Shown here: positions 32,592 to 45,394 of the stretch, piece by piece | Layout of the letters: each line of letters begins with the position of its first letter | Position numbering within the stretch: the stretch's first letter is position 1 | Notes under the pieces: generated by a model | What the model saw: only the letters and a program-made list of their open reading frames with translations | Told to the model about the DNA's origin: nothing | Databases searched by the model: none | Position numbers and translations under genes: made by a program | DNA from: Eurosta solidaginis | Lineage: Eukaryota; Arthropoda; Insecta; Diptera; Tephritidae | Reading direction: 5' to 3' | Assembly (NCBI RefSeq): GCF_040869045.1 | Contig: NC_090321.1 | Location: 138,871,689 to 138,935,688, forward strand | DNA length: 64,000 nucleotides

Positions 32592-35500
32592 ATACTCAGT
32601 TGAGCAGAGCTCACAGAGTATATTAACTTTGATTGGATAACGGTTGGTTGTACAGGTATAAAGGAATCGAGATAGATATAGACTTCCATATATCAAAATC
32701 ATCAGTATCGAAAAAAAATTTGATTGAGCCATGTCCGTCCGTCCGACCGTCCGTCCGACCGTCCGTCCGTCTGTCCGTTAACACGATAACTTGAGTAAAT
32801 TTTGAGATATCTTGATGAAACTTGGTATGTAGATTCCTGGGCACTCATCTCAGATCACTATTTAAAATGAACGATATCGGACTATAACCACGCCCATTTT
32901 TTTGATATCGAAAATTTCGAAAAACCGAAAAAATGCGATAATTCATTTACAAAGGCGGATAAAGCGATGAAACTTGGTAGATGGGTTGACGTTATGACGC
33001 AGAATAGAAAATTAGTAAGATTATGGACAATGGGCGTGGCACCGCCCACTTTTACAAGAAGGTAATTTAAAAGTTTTGCAAGCTGTAATTTGGCAGTCGT
33101 TGAAGATATCATAATGAAATTTGGCAGGAACGTTACTACTATCACTATATATGCGCTAAATAAAAATTAGCAAAATTGGAAGAAGAACACGCCCACTTTT
33201 TAAAAAAAATTTTTTTTAAATTCAAATTTTAACAAAAAATTTAATATCTTTACTATATATAAGTAAATTAAGTCAAAATTCAACTCCAGTAATGATATGA
33301 TGCAACAAAATACAAAAATAAAAGAAAATTTCAAAATGGGCGTGGCTCCGCCCATTTTCATTTAGTTTGTCTAGAATACTTTTAATGCCATAAGTCGAAC
33401 AAAAATTTACCAATCCTTCTTAAATTTGGTAGGAGCATAGATTCTATGATGGTAACTGTTTTCTGTGAAAATGGGCGAAATCGGTGGAAGCCACGCCCAG
33501 TTTTTATACACAGTCCCCCGTCTGGCTTTCCTCTCGGCCGTTAACACAATAACTTGAGCAAAAACCGATATATCTTTACTAAACTTAGTCCACGTACTTA
33601 TCTGAACTCACTTTATCTTGGTATAAAAAATGGCCGAAATCCGACCATAACCACGCCCACTTTATCGATATCGAAAATTACGAAAAATTAAAAAAATGCC
33701 ATAATTCTATACCAAATACGAAAAAAGGGATGAAACATGGTAATTGGATTGGTTTATTGACGCAAAATATAACTTTGGAAAAAACTTTGTAAAATGAGTG
33801 TTACACCTACTATACTGTTAGTGGTATTGCATATATAAATAAATTCCGACAGATGATTTTCTGGATCACCTGGTCCACATTTTGGTCGATATCGCGAAAA
33901 CGCCTTCACATATACATCTAAGGGCCACTCGCTTTTAAAACCCTCATTAATACCTTTAATTTGATATCCATATCGTACAAACACATTCTAGAGTCACCCC
34001 TGGCCCACCCTAATGGCGATATCTCGAAAAGGCGTCCACCTATAGACCTAATGCCCACTCCCTCTTAAAATGCTCAGTAACACCTTTCGTTATTTACCCA
34101 TATCGTACAAACATTCTAGAGGCACCCCTGGCCCACCCTAATGGCGATATCTCAAAAAGGCGTCCACCTATAGACCTAATGCCCACTCCCTCTTATAATG
34201 CTCAGTAACACCTTTCGTTTGATACCCATATCGTACAAACATTCTAGAGTCACCCCTGGCCCACCCTAATGGCGATATCTCGAAAAGGCGTCCACCCATA
34301 GACCTTGTGCCTACTCCCTCTTAAAATGCTCAGTAACACCTTTCGTTTGATACCCATATCGTACAAACATTCTAGAGTCACCCCTGGCCCACCCTAATGG
34401 CGATATCTCGAAAAGGCGTCCACCTATAGACCTAATGCCCACTCCCTCCTAAAATGCTCAGTAACACCTTTCGTTTGATACCCATATCGTACAAACATTC
34501 TAGAGTCACCCCTGGCCCACCCTAATGGCGATATCTCGAAAAGGCGTCCACCTATAGACCTAATGCGCACTCCCTCTTAAAATGCTCAGTAACACCTTTC
34601 GTTTGATACCCATATCGTACAAACATTCTAGAGTCACCCCTGGGCCACCCTAATGGCGATATCTCGAGAACGCGTCCACCTATAGACCTAATGCCCACTC
34701 CCTCTTAAAATGCTCAGTAACACCTTTCGTTTGATACCCATATCGTACAAACATTCTAGAGTCACCCCTGGCCCACCCTAATGGCGATATCTCGAAAAGG
34801 CGTCCACCTATAGACCTAATGCCCACTCCCTCTTAAAATGCTCAGTAACACCTTTCGTTTGATACCCATATCGTACAAACATTCTAGAGTCACCCCTGGT
34901 CCACCTTTATGGCGATATCTCGAAAAGGCTTCCACCTATAGAACTAAGGATTACTCCCTTTTAAAATACTCATTACCACCTTTCATTTGATACCCATATC
35001 ATAAAAACACATTCTAGAGTCACCCCTGGCCCACCCTAATGGCGATATTTCGAAGAGGCGTCCACCTATAGACCTAATGCCCACTCCCTTTTAAAATGCT
35101 CAGTAACACCTTTCGTTTGATACCCATATCGTACAAACATATTCTAGAGTCACCCCTGGTCCACCTTTATGGCGATTTCCCGAAAAGGCGTTCACCTATA
35201 GAACTAAAGCCCATTCCCTTTTAAAATACTCATTACCACCTTTCATTTGATACCCATATCGTACAGACACATTCTAGAGTCACCCCTGGCCCACCTTAAT
35301 GGCGATATCTCGAAAAGGCGTCCACCGATAGACCTAAGGCCCGCTCCCTCTTAAAATGCTCAGTAACACCTTTCATTTGATACCCATATCGTACAAACAA
35401 ATTCTAGAGTCAGCCCTGGTCCACCTTTATGGCGATATCCCTAAATGGCGTCCATCCATAGAACTATGGCCTACTCTCTCTTAAAATACTCTTTAATACC

Positions 35501-35650
35501 TTCCTTTTGATACACATGTCATACAACCACATTCCAGGGTTACCCTAGGTTCATTTTCCTACATGGTGATTTTCCTTATTTTGTCTCCATAGCTCTCAAC
35601 TGAGTATGTAATGTTCGGTTACACCCGAACTTAGCCTTCCTTACTTGTTT
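32592..35650 (+). mobile_element. DINE/HINE-like (Helentron-type) non-autonomous element, full length
   Basis: 3.06 kb with asymmetric subterminal inverted repeats. The 13 bases ATACTCAGTTGAG at 32592 are inverted perfectly at 35595-35607. A GTTCGG-TTACAC-CCGAAC hairpin (35613-35630) lies 20 bases before the ACTTG end. There is no coding frame. The first 1.4 kb has CCGT runs and repeated GGGCGTGGC / CCACGCCCAC motifs. The last 1.6 kb is a 128-bp tandem array. This architecture is that of Helentron-associated elements, of which DINE-1 is the fly example. Family assignment is inference. Confidence 0.65.
33950..35540. repeat. 128-bp tandem satellite array inside the HINE
   Basis: About 12 units, each containing CGTACAAACATTCTAGAGTCACC, GGCGATATCTCGAAAAGGCG and AAAATGCTCAGTAACACC at fixed spacing. 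Units at 34100-34900 are nearly identical; outer units diverge, as expected if unequal exchange homogenises the centre. The 59545-59960 remnant has three to four units of the outer type. Confidence 0.92.
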
Positions 35651-36204
35651 TGATTATTTTTAAATATTTTTCTGCTTTGCTGAAAGAAAACTTCCCGTTT
35701 TTTGCATGCACGGAATAATTTCTACATACAAGTACATTTTAGGATGTAATATTAAATCGTAACCGCTTATCGATGCAAATATATACATGCAACATAAATG
35801 GGAATGGTATATGAGCGTTGATCTAAACATATTCTCCGGTAAGTATATACACGTGCATAATTTGCTACACTCATTATATAAAATAATAACGATCCTCTAT
35901 GGTTCATCCTTAAGTCAAGCCAATTTTGTTTTGTATACAAAATTAATATATCCACTATTTTGGATTACGGTATGGCAATGCACTGATAAGTGTTTCCGAT
36001 GAATACCTGGGGAGTGCGTATTGTTTTATGACAAAACAATATGCGCAAGCAATATGTATGAGTAATACTACTTAGGTTGATGGTTGATAGCTTCACTTCC
36101 AACTGGAGCGATCCTCTAAGTTGTTATTCATCACCGTGATTAGTTGTCTAATCAAAGGTCGTTATATCCCAGATAAATTTATTAACATATGTCCATGTAC
36201 ATTA

Positions 36205-36959
36205 GATTAAAACTTCATTCAACTCCAGTAATTATATGGTGCAACAAAATACAAAAATAAAAGAAAATTTCAAAATGGGCGTGGCTCCCGCCTTTTTCAT
36301 TTCATTTGTCTAGATTACGTTTAATGCCATAAGTCGAACAGAAATTTACCAATCCTTGTGAAATTTGGTAGGAGCATAGATTCTATGACGATAATTGTTT
36401 CCTGTGAAAATGGGCGAAATCGGTTGAAGCCACGCCCAGTTTTTATACACAGTCGACCGTCTGTCCTTCCGCTCGGCCCTTAACACGATAACTTGAGCAA
36501 AAATCGATATATCTTTACTAAACTTAGTTCACGTACTTATCCGAAGTCAATTTATCTTGGCAAAAAAATTGATCGAAATCCGACTATGACCACGCCTTTT
36601 TCGATATCGAAAATTACGAAAAATGAAAAAAATTCCATAATTCTATACCTAATATGAAAAAAGGGATGAAACATTGTAATTCGATTGGTTTATTGACGCA
36701 AAATATAACTTAAAAAAAAATTTGTAGAATGGGTGTGACACCTCCCATATTAAGTAGAATAAAATGAAAAAGTTCTGCAGGGCGAAATCAAAAGCCCTTG
36801 GAATCTTGGCAGGAATACTATTCGTGGTATTACATATATAAATAAATTAGCGGTACCCGACAGATGATGTTCTGGGTCACCCTGGCCCACATTTTGGTCG
36901 ATATGTCGCCAACGCGTTCACTTGTACAACTAAGGATCACTCCCTTTTAAAACCCTCAT
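36205..36959 (+). mobile_element. Truncated HINE fragment (copy A)
   Basis: Matches 46840-47587 and the middle of the full HINE (about 33280-33950). Its 5' half and about 180 bases of older flank are missing compared with copy B, so a deletion removed them here. Confidence 0.75.
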
Positions 36960-38182
36960 TGTTTACGCGGCGTAAGCTGCCACCCGCCCCATCTCCCCCT
37001 TGCACATACGTATATCCATGAATTTATATATAACCCGTATCTTGTATTGTATTCGATTATTAAATTGTATTATATCAGATTATCCTCTAGAATCAATGCA
37101 TTGTATTCAACTTTAAATTTCCCATTGGGACTCCTCATGGACGTGTGGCAGCCTCCACCAACTTGAATTCGCCGCACGTACAGGATGGCGATCCGGCATG
37201 ATCGCCACCTGTCAAAAAAACACCACCTTTTTGGCAATATATATATAATGTTATTGGCGGCCACCGTGGTGTGATGGTAGCGTGCTCCGCCTATCACACC
37301 GTATGCCCTGGGTTCAACTCCCGGGCAAAGCAACATCAAAATTTTAGAAATAAGATTTTTCAATTAGAAGAAAATTTTTCTAAGCGGGGTCGCCCCTCGG
37401 CAGTGTCTGGCAAGCGCTCCGATTGTATTTCTGCCATGAAAAGCTCTCAGTGAAAACTCATCTGCATTGCAGATGCCGTTCGGAGTCGGCATAAAACATG
37501 TAGGTCCCGTCCGGCCAATTTGTAGGGAAAAATCAAGAGGAGCACGACGCAAATTGGAAGAGAAGCTCGGCCTTAGATCTCTTCGGAGGTTATCGCGCCT
37601 TACATTTATTTATTTTTTTTTTTTTATTATTGAAAGGTTTTCTTTTTTGCTGTGCGTTTGTGCTCTATAGCGAATCAATATTTTTCCTTTTTATTATAAT
37701 TTTGCAAAGCATAGCAGTTTGCTAATTTTGTCCTTTTGCAAATTCAACATATATCTTGTGCGAATTTTTCATTTTATGCGAATCAAAAGTTTCCTTTGAA
37801 TACAAATAATAATAACTCATATGTGTATATATATGGTAAATTATATTATCTACCAACGTTGTCGCCATACTTGAAAATCATCCTACTGTGCATTTTGCCA
37901 CACCGAAGTAGGCGGAACCTCAGAATTATTTAAAAAACGCCTTCCTGAAAGAAGAATCGAATCGGTGAAAGTCACTCAGCGAGGAATAAAACGCCAAATT
38001 TTGAATGATATAGAAGTAAATCCATCGTTCATATAAGCGGTCACATACGGTACCAGAACAACCGTGAAAGCACCAAGGTCTTGGACATATCATCGAGCAT
38101 TGCTTCGCCGTTCATCTGTAAGAACCATAGTCGGCCCACCAGCCTCTCAATACAAACCGGTGAGTACCATCCTCTAGTATAT
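36960..38182 (+). mobile_element. BEL/Pao element 2 LTR, duplicated partial copy
   Basis: Same LTR as 47588-48586: starts TGTTTACGCGGCG and ends CCTCTAGTATAT. It lacks about 140 bases after CCTCAGAATTATTTA and carries a SINE at about 37250-37613. It is followed by 230 bases of BEL leader and then the duplication junction. A donor ACCG|GTGAGT lies at 38160. Confidence 0.8.
37250..37613 (+). mobile_element. tRNA-derived SINE, copy 3
   Basis: Third member of the 2607/3249 family, with box A GTGGTGTGATGGTAGCGTG and box B GGGTTCAACTCCC. It is inserted in the copy A LTR between TATATATAAT and TTATTATTGAAAGG. The uninterrupted sequence is preserved in the other LTR at about 47875-47905, which defines the insertion site. 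Confidence 0.85.
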
Positions 38183-38794
38183 CTAATTGTCCTTCGTCGT
38201 CGTTGACGAAACCATCCCCTTGTAAAATAATATACATATATTAAATATATCCCTCCCAAATAATTTTTGGCGGCTCCCGACCATATAAAATTTTCCCGCC
38301 AAAAATACATTTTTCCCGCCATAAAATATATATGTATATTCCCACCACCATATACAAACGTACATAAAAGCGGTGCATTACAAACCGGCTGATCCCCAAC
38401 ACACTTGTACAAAGTCAGCTCTTCGACCATAAATTCAAAAACAATCGAGTTCGAAGCAAAAAATAATAATCGAATTCAAACAAAATTAAGTGAACGATAT
38501 TGAGGGTTGTGTATAATTCGTCACCCCTAATGTATTCTGCATTAGAAAGATACTTTGCTTCTACAAAAAAATCATTGTCATATCTTTCCCTTCAATAAAC
38601 AGCAAAAATATCTATCGGTATGTATAAATGTGTATATAAAAAAAAAAGACCAAAGCATCCAAAATTAATGCATATTCCTGACCTAGGCTAAGGGATTATG
38701 TACATAGGCATATGTCAATGCTTGCATACGTATATATGTAAAGAGAAGAATATGATGTTTGTTTTTTTTTTTTTTTTTTTCGTTTCTCACTCCC

Positions 38795-38842
38795 CTGACC
38801 TCAGCACATCAGCATTGTAGGCGCCTTCAAGCTGTGGGGGAC
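38795..38842 (-). other. Candidate 48-nt exon (copy B), donor lost
   Basis: Same exon sequence as 31312-31359 with the same acceptor, but the donor GTGAGTGAG has become GGGAGTGAG. Splicing here should fail, so copy A is the better candidate for a retained exon. Confidence 0.35.
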
Positions 38843-40424
38843 CTGTGAGGAAGGAAAATTTTACATACATATGTCTCTTCCTACTCGTACAAATGCCATA
38901 CGTGTATTGCCTAAGTAAGGTTCAATGGAATTTTGCAATCGACTCTACGCTTACTCACTCGCGGTAGCGGGCGTCGAGTGGGTGACAATATTGTGCGGCC
39001 AAAAGGTACAAAAGGAACAAAAAAAATCACACGAAAAAATGTATGTGTCAAAAAAAATTATTATTAGTAGTTTGAAAGTGCGTGCAAATAAAAATTGGTT
39101 GAACACCGCAAAAACCAAAGGAATATGTGTGCAAAGGAAAAATATTACAAAGAAAAAAAGGTAACGCAGAAACTATCAAAAACAACTAAAACCCGAAGTC
39201 TACCTTAGAGGCAAACAAAAATGTGCCAAAGAGAAAAAGTGTTAACCACGTGTCTGTAGCAAAAAAAAGAAAATCTTTACAAAAATAAAAGAAATAGTGA
39301 TAAGTACTTAAAAAAATTTCGAAATTAATAAATGGTTATGAGGCAAAAATAAAAAATGTGTTCCCTCGGCCCTCCTTGGCCTTTGGTGGTGGTGACGTCG
39401 CTGGTGTTGCTGTCGGCGTTGCTGATTGTGGCGATGCTGTCGCTGCTGACTTTGATTGGCGGTCGCTGCTATTGACGTTGGTTGGTTCCGCTCTTGAATG
39501 TTGGCGTGGGCGTGGGCGCTGGCTTTCGCTCAGTTAATACTTCTGCCTGTCGGCCACGATCATGCTCTGGTCTGGAATTATTTCTCTCTTTTTCTCTTTC
39601 CCTTCTCTCATTCCACGGCAGTATATTTCGCTACAAATGACGTTGGAACGTACGTATGTATTTTGAAATTTCCAATTAACTATTTCCTTTAAAAATGTAT
39701 GACAATGCGGGTAAGTACGTTTTTAGCCCCTTCCCAGGCCCTGCCACAAAATCTATAAAGATAGAATACGAGATGTTTTCTACTGCCTGTATATTGTAGG
39801 GCTAGTCGGTTCCTTTATTGCCCTTTGCCTTTACTTGTGTATGTCCAGACATACCCTACTCATAGCCTTCCAATTCCAATTGGCATATCATGCAGTATGT
39901 ATGGACTTACATTCATATGGGCATGCAATAAAAAAACTTAAGCCAAATGTTCGATCTTTATTATGTTAAGCATTTTTTTATGTTAAGCATGTTCAATTTT
40001 TTTTTATTTCGGTCACGTTCTTACTTTAATTGGATTTCCTTTTACTAAACCCTATTCTTCTTTTATTTTTCATAATTAAAATTTTGGACTGAACTTTAGT
40101 TTGCAATGCTCTCCGTTCTTGACGCAAATTTTTCATTTAATTTTTATTTCAAGCAAGTAGAGTTCACATATTTTAATTTTTGAACACAATCTATCTCTGA
40201 ATGCCTTCCCTCCCTTAATCTTATTTGAAGTCAGACCTGGTAAATTTGAATTAGCATTAGTAATCAATGAATTAGATGCATATTTTATTGGCCAATGATT
40301 ATTTCAATTGTTTTCCGTAAAAAGAAATTACTAATTGATTACCATTAGCAAAAAATCCAAAAAAAAAAAATCATGATTTTTTCGATTATTTTTGATTTTT
40401 TTGATTTTTTTTGATTTTTTTTTA

Positions 40425-40656
40425 AATTAATTAGATTAGTTGAGCTGAAAGGCCGCGGTTAATGAATAAAACTTCCTTTTGGTTTGTTTTATATTCATAA
40501 ATTTAAATGTATGATCGACTGTCCATATGTCCCTGATGATGACTTCAGATTGAAGTCGAAATATCGACCAAAATTAAAATTTATGAATATAAAACAAACC
40601 AAAAGGAAGTTTTATTCATTAACCGCGGCCTTTCAGCTCAACTAATCTAATTAATT
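40425..40656. mobile_element. 232-bp hairpin element with hammerhead-like core
   Basis: Two arms of about 78 bases (40425-40502 and 40578-40656) are almost perfect inverted repeats containing GGCCGCGGTTAATGAATAAAAC. The loop holds CTGATGA (40533-40539), stem II GACTTC-AGATT-GAAGTC, and GAAA (40558-40561), with the same bulged T as the Penelope motifs. Stem I is not convincing. It may be a snap-back PLE end or a retrozyme-like derivative. It is absent from copy A. Confidence 0.6.
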
Positions 40657-41482
40657 GCAACATTCAAGGCTACTAAATTTTATCAAAATGATTATTTTTA
40701 AATATTTTTCTGCTTTGCTAAAAGAAAACTTCCCGTTTTTTGCATGCACGGAATAATTTCTACATACAAGTACATTTTAGGATGCAATATTAAATCGTAA
40801 CCGCTTATCGATGCAAATATATACATGCAACATAAATGGGAATGGTATATGAGCGTTGATCTAAACATATTCTCCGGTAAGTATATACACGTGCATAATT
40901 TGCTACACTCATTATATAAAATAATAACGATCCTCTATGGTTCATCCTTAAGTCAATCCAATTTTGTTTTGTATACAAAATTAATATATCCACTATTTTG
41001 GATTACGTTATGGCTATGCACTGATTGTTTTGTACACACAAGTACATTAGAGGTTGTACCGGTATATCGTGAGCGCTTATCTAGGCATATGTATGTACAT
41101 ACCCACCTACACTTCGCGAAGCTTCTCACCACAAGTGAGCTTTTCAAATAAGCTCTTTGAAATTAAACAAAGCCTCTAGCTATAGGGTAAATGAGGCATT
41201 TATAACATATCATAATATGATAAACACCTAATATTACCTAAAAATTAAAGTAAATTAATAAAATAAAATAAAATCAACTAAAATTAGGTTAAATAAAGCG
41301 AAAAATAAAAGAAAATATACCATAAAATAATACTTACCGAAAACTAATAAAAATAAGTAAATAAATAAAGAAATAAATAAACAAAAATTTAACTAAATAA
41401 GTTAAAATCATAAATATAATGAAAAATATAAGTACAAATATAACATAATAATAATATAACTGAAAAGAATAAGAAGGGCAAT

Positions 41483-42802
41483 ATGAGAACACCACCAATT
41501 GTCCCTGTTAAAATAACCGAAGACAGCAGTATGGACCCATTCGCCAGGAGGTCAAGACTTGCGCAGTCGCCTCCACGTTCCGCTCCACCCATTAGTGCTT
41601 CTTCGCAGAGACTGAGCGAATCAGAGCCAAGGGCCGAGGGCGGATCAGACGACGAAAATGCTTTCCAGTGCCTCGGAAAGCTCATTAAGGAGATGAAGGA
41701 GTTTGTAGGAAGTGGAAAACGCACCATTAACCAAAACCTTCGGGATTTGGTCAAGGCTATTGCGATCTCCTACGAGCAAGCCACGAATGCGCTCAAGAAG
41801 ACGAGTAATTCTTGCTGGGAAGTGAAGCAGTCACAGACTACCCCATCTCTGGCACAAAGCGTGCAACAGAAATCTACAAAACGTGGCCGTGAGTGCGCAT
41901 CCGGGGGTACGCCATCGCCGCAGGTGCGACCAAAGAAGAAGAAGAACGCGCAAAAGACCTCAGAAGTCGTGAACGCACCAACGAAGGAAGTAACAGAAGT
42001 AGTAAAAGAACCAGAAAAAGAAGGAGCTTGGGCGACGGTTTAAAAGCAAAAGCGCCCGAAGCAGAGACCAGCCCGCCCCGACGCAATCCTGATCAAAAGC
42101 TCAGGCGATTGCTCATACGCGGATATCCTTAAAGCTGTTAAAAATGAAGAGTCACTGAAAGAAATGAACACAATGGGTCGCAAGATCCGCAAGACTGCTA
42201 AAGGAGAACTCCTCTTCCAACTCAGTAGGTAGTCGGACAATGACACTGCAAAACTTGAAGCAGCTGTAGGACAAGCTCTCTCAGAGAAAGCCGATGTCAA
42301 GTCCCTCAAGGAGGAGTCTCTGTGCGAAATACGCGATATATACCAAGTAACGACGGTTGAAGAGGTCTGCCAGGCGCTGAACACACAGCTTGCAGGCTTC
42401 AATGCTAAGCCGTCTTGTGTGCGATCCTTGCGCAAAGCGTATGGCGGTACGCAGACTGCGACTATTTCTTTACCCACCTATTTAGTTCGGGAACTTACGA
42501 GAAGTGGTAAAGTCCGAATCGGATGGGTCATATGCCGAGTCCGAGCAAAAGTTCAGCCGAAAAGATGCTTTAACTGTCTCGAGTTCGGACACATAGCAAG
42601 AAACTGCGGCACCGAATCCAATCTCAAAGGCGTTTGCTTTAAGTGCGGGGGCCAAGGGCACGCGGCGAAATCATGCACTAACGCGCTTAAGTGCTTATTG
42701 TGCGCTAGAAGAGGGCTCAGCGGCACAGACCATCACACTGGTGGTTATAAGTGCCCAGTATATAAAGAAGCGGTCCAGAAACAAAGACCTTTAAGAGATT
42801 AG
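41483..42802 (+). pseudogene. R1-like ORF1 (gag-like, CCHC), two stops
   Basis: One frame of about 440 codons interrupted by TAA at 42041-42043 and TAG at 42230-42232. Order: a Ser/Pro-rich N-terminus; a helical segment; a Lys/Glu-rich stretch (VRPKKKKNAQKT) likely to bind nucleic acid or localise to the nucleus; an RRM-like or linker region; then three CCHC knuckles (CFNCLEFGHIARNC, CFKCGGQGHAAKSC, and CLLCARRGLSGTDHHTGGYKC). The protein would package the element RNA. Confidence 0.85.
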
Positions 42803-45353
42803 TGCAACTTAATCTTAACCATTGTGAAGCAGCCCAGGACCTTCTGGCACAAACAGTTTTGGAGTTGAAGATTGACTTAGCCCTTCTTAGTGAGCCCTAC
42901 AGAGTGAAGACTGCGAATTGGATACAAGACGAATTGAGCAAGACTGCTATTTGGTCCTGCAGACATAATCCCTTATATGCGGAATTAATACTTAAGGAAC
43001 GAGGATTCGTATGTGGTAAGATTGATGGCATTTACCTTTACAGTTGCTATATACCACCTAGTACGTCGCTGGACGCGTTCGAAGAAATCGTCGGGAAAAT
43101 AGCCATGGATGCGACGTTGCGGGAGCGTTTTGTCATCGCGGGAGACTTTAATGCATGGGCTATAGAGTGGGGCTCACAGAGAACATCTCCCAAAGGGAGG
43201 GCTCTGCTCGAAGCATTTGCATGCCTTGATGTAGCGCTCCTTAACGTGGGTGGGCAAAACACCTTCTTAAGAAATGGGTTCGGCTCCGTAATCGACATAA
43301 CGTTTGTCAGCGCCAATCTCTACAGGTTGGCTGAGTGGAAAATCAGTGATTGCTATACCCAAAGCGATCACTCAGCGATTGTGGTGGACATCAACCTCGA
43401 GGGGGGAGGGCGGCCCACTATACAGCCACCCCTAAAAACAGAGGTTGGAATATCAATACCTTCGACCCCGACATATTCAAGCTAATGTTGACAACAGTCG
43501 AACATAGTGGTAGTGCTAACGACATGGCGAATAAATTAATGGCGGATATTAGAGCAGCATGCGATGCGTCAATGGCTAGAAAGCCCAAGCGCAAACAACA
43601 TTGTTCAACATTTTGGTGGAACGAGCGCATACACTCCCTAAGGAGAGAGTGTATTCAGGCTAGGAGGCGCTATCAATGAGCCAGAGGGAGACCGGAATTT
43701 CTAGAGTGCAGAGCTACCTACAAAAGAGCGCGACTCGTACTCAAGAGAGCAATAAAAGATAGTAAGCGCGAATGCTTTCTCAAGCTTTGCGATGACGTCG
43801 AGAATGACCCTTGGGGCACAGCTTATAAATTCGTTTTTAAGAAATTGAAACACAAAGGAGAGGCGATGCCAACATGCCCCTCTTTTCTCAGAAACGTGGT
43901 AGATACTTTATCTCCCACGCAAGGGGAGCTAGTTTCTCCCACATCAGGCGCCGTACTATACTCATTTGACGAGGTTACCGTCGTCGAGGTCCTTCAAGCG
44001 GTGAATAGACTGCAAGACCGCAAGTCTCCTGGCCCAGACGGGGTACAAAACAGAGTACTCAAACTAGCTCTCACTTATAACACGCCAACATTTGCGGAAC
44101 TATTTAATGCATGCTTGGCTGAGAGGACATTTCCTACAATATGGAAACGACAAAAGCTGGCCCTGCTGCCAAAGTTTGGTAAAAATACGGCGGAACCATC
44201 TAGCTACAGGCCCATTTGCCTGCTCGACTCCGCCGGTAAGATTCTTGAGCGAGTCCTCTATAATCGACTCGAAAAAGAAATTGAAGATGTGGGTGGTATC
44301 TCCGATAACCAGTTTGGGTTTAGGAAAGGAAGATCTACCATCCAAGCTGCGAACATGGCGAAGGAAGTGGCCCAAGAAGCCATAAGTGGCACCCGATGGC
44401 TCGAAGGCTCTAAGGAATATTGCCTTATCGTTACTTTAGATGTAAAAAATGCCTTCAACACTGCCAATTGGGCAAAAATTCTAGACACGCTGGAGCAGAT
44501 AGGCATATCCCTTTATCTGCGTAGGATCATACGCAGCTACTTTGAAGGAATATGAAACGGCTGCTGGAGTAGAAAAGCTTTACGTCACAGGCGGTGTTCC
44601 TCAAGGCTCCGTGCTCGGGCCACTGCTTTGGAATATTATGTATTTCGACTCAAGGTACCCAATGGGGTGAAAATTATCGGCTTCGCGGACGATATCGCAT
44701 TGGTAATCACCGCCAAGCACCTAGGCGAAATATGCGCCAAATCTAATACAAGCATAGCGATGGTACAATCGTGGCTTACGAAAAATGGACTGCAGCTGGC
44801 GGAACAAAAAACAGAGGCTGTACTCATATCAAGTAGAAAAAGGGTGAAGCAGGTCACTATAAGAATCGGCCGCCATGACATCGACACGCTGCCTGCAATA
44901 AAATACTTGGGGGTTGTGATAGACAGGAGGTTGTCATTCAAATCCCACTTAGAGTATGCCAATGGAAAGGTAGCAAAAACCGTAGCAGCATTATCTAGGA
45001 TAATGATAAATGCAAGAAGACCAAAGCAGCGACGGCGTCAACTTCTGGCTGGCGCTGTAAAAAGCCAAATACTTTACGGGGCTCCTGTTTGGCATCAGGC
45101 CATGGAGTATAAATCATACTTCCGCGGGGTAAAGTCGACTTACCGCCTGTGTGCACTACATGTCTGTAGCGCCTTTAAAACTGTCTCTGACGACGCAGCA
45201 CTAATCATCGCAGGAATGTGTCCTATAGACATATTAGCAAAAGAAGCAGCGACGATTTATCGGGATCAAAGCTCACGTAACGGAGCACGAGAGCGAAGCG
45301 TGCAGAACTGGCAGGTCAGGTGGAATGCCTCAACAAATGGAAAAACCTATTGA
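42802..45353 (+). pseudogene. R1-like ORF2: endonuclease and reverse transcriptase (broken)
   Basis: Starts in another frame right at the ORF1 end. APE endonuclease 42802-43420: NLNHCEAAQ, LLSEPYRV, IAGDFNAWAIEWGS, DITFVS and SDHSAI, with catalytic Asp/Asn/His visible. RT from 43980: SPGPDGVQNR, YRPICLLDSAGKILE, NQFGFRKGRST, then GGVPQGSVLGPLLW and the active site FADD at 44682-44693. Frame breaks at about 43485, 43679, 44555 and 44600 inactivate it. The C-terminal region ends at 45353 and an A-run interrupts the start of the 3' UTR. Confidence 0.9.
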
Positions 45354-45358
45354 AAAAA

Positions 45359-45389
<31 letters not shown>
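45354..45389. repeat. A-rich run
   Basis: About 25-30 A interrupted once by TT, immediately after the R1-like ORF2 end and before its 3' UTR-like segment. It might mark an internal truncation/rejoining of the element. Confidence 0.7.

Positions 45390-45394
<5 letters not shown>

Larger units (their letters stand above)
30917..38421. repeat. Segmental duplication, copy A
   Basis: Colinear with copy B starting at 38422. 30917-32560 pairs with 38422-40100; 35652-36000 with 40680-41030; 36001-36205 with 45822-46060; 36205-38225 with 46840-48630; 38226-38419 with 50818-51013. Head-to-tail junction at 38419-38421 with CTC microhomology. Copy A ends inside the 5' part of the second BEL element, so the duplication happened after that element inserted. 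Confidence 0.82.

Noticed and set aside
33950..35540. Regular direct repeats that could be mistaken for a CRISPR array
   Set aside because: The 128-bp units are similar throughout with no short repeat/unique spacer pattern, and the DNA is eukaryotic.
36016..36047. GCGTATTGTTTT...AAAACAATATGCGC hairpin as a regulatory site
   Set aside because: It recurs at 45851 only because the block is duplicated; no independent support.
42040..42477. 145-codon minus-strand frame in the R1-like element
   Set aside because: Antisense of ORF1; the plus-strand CCHC protein explains the composition.
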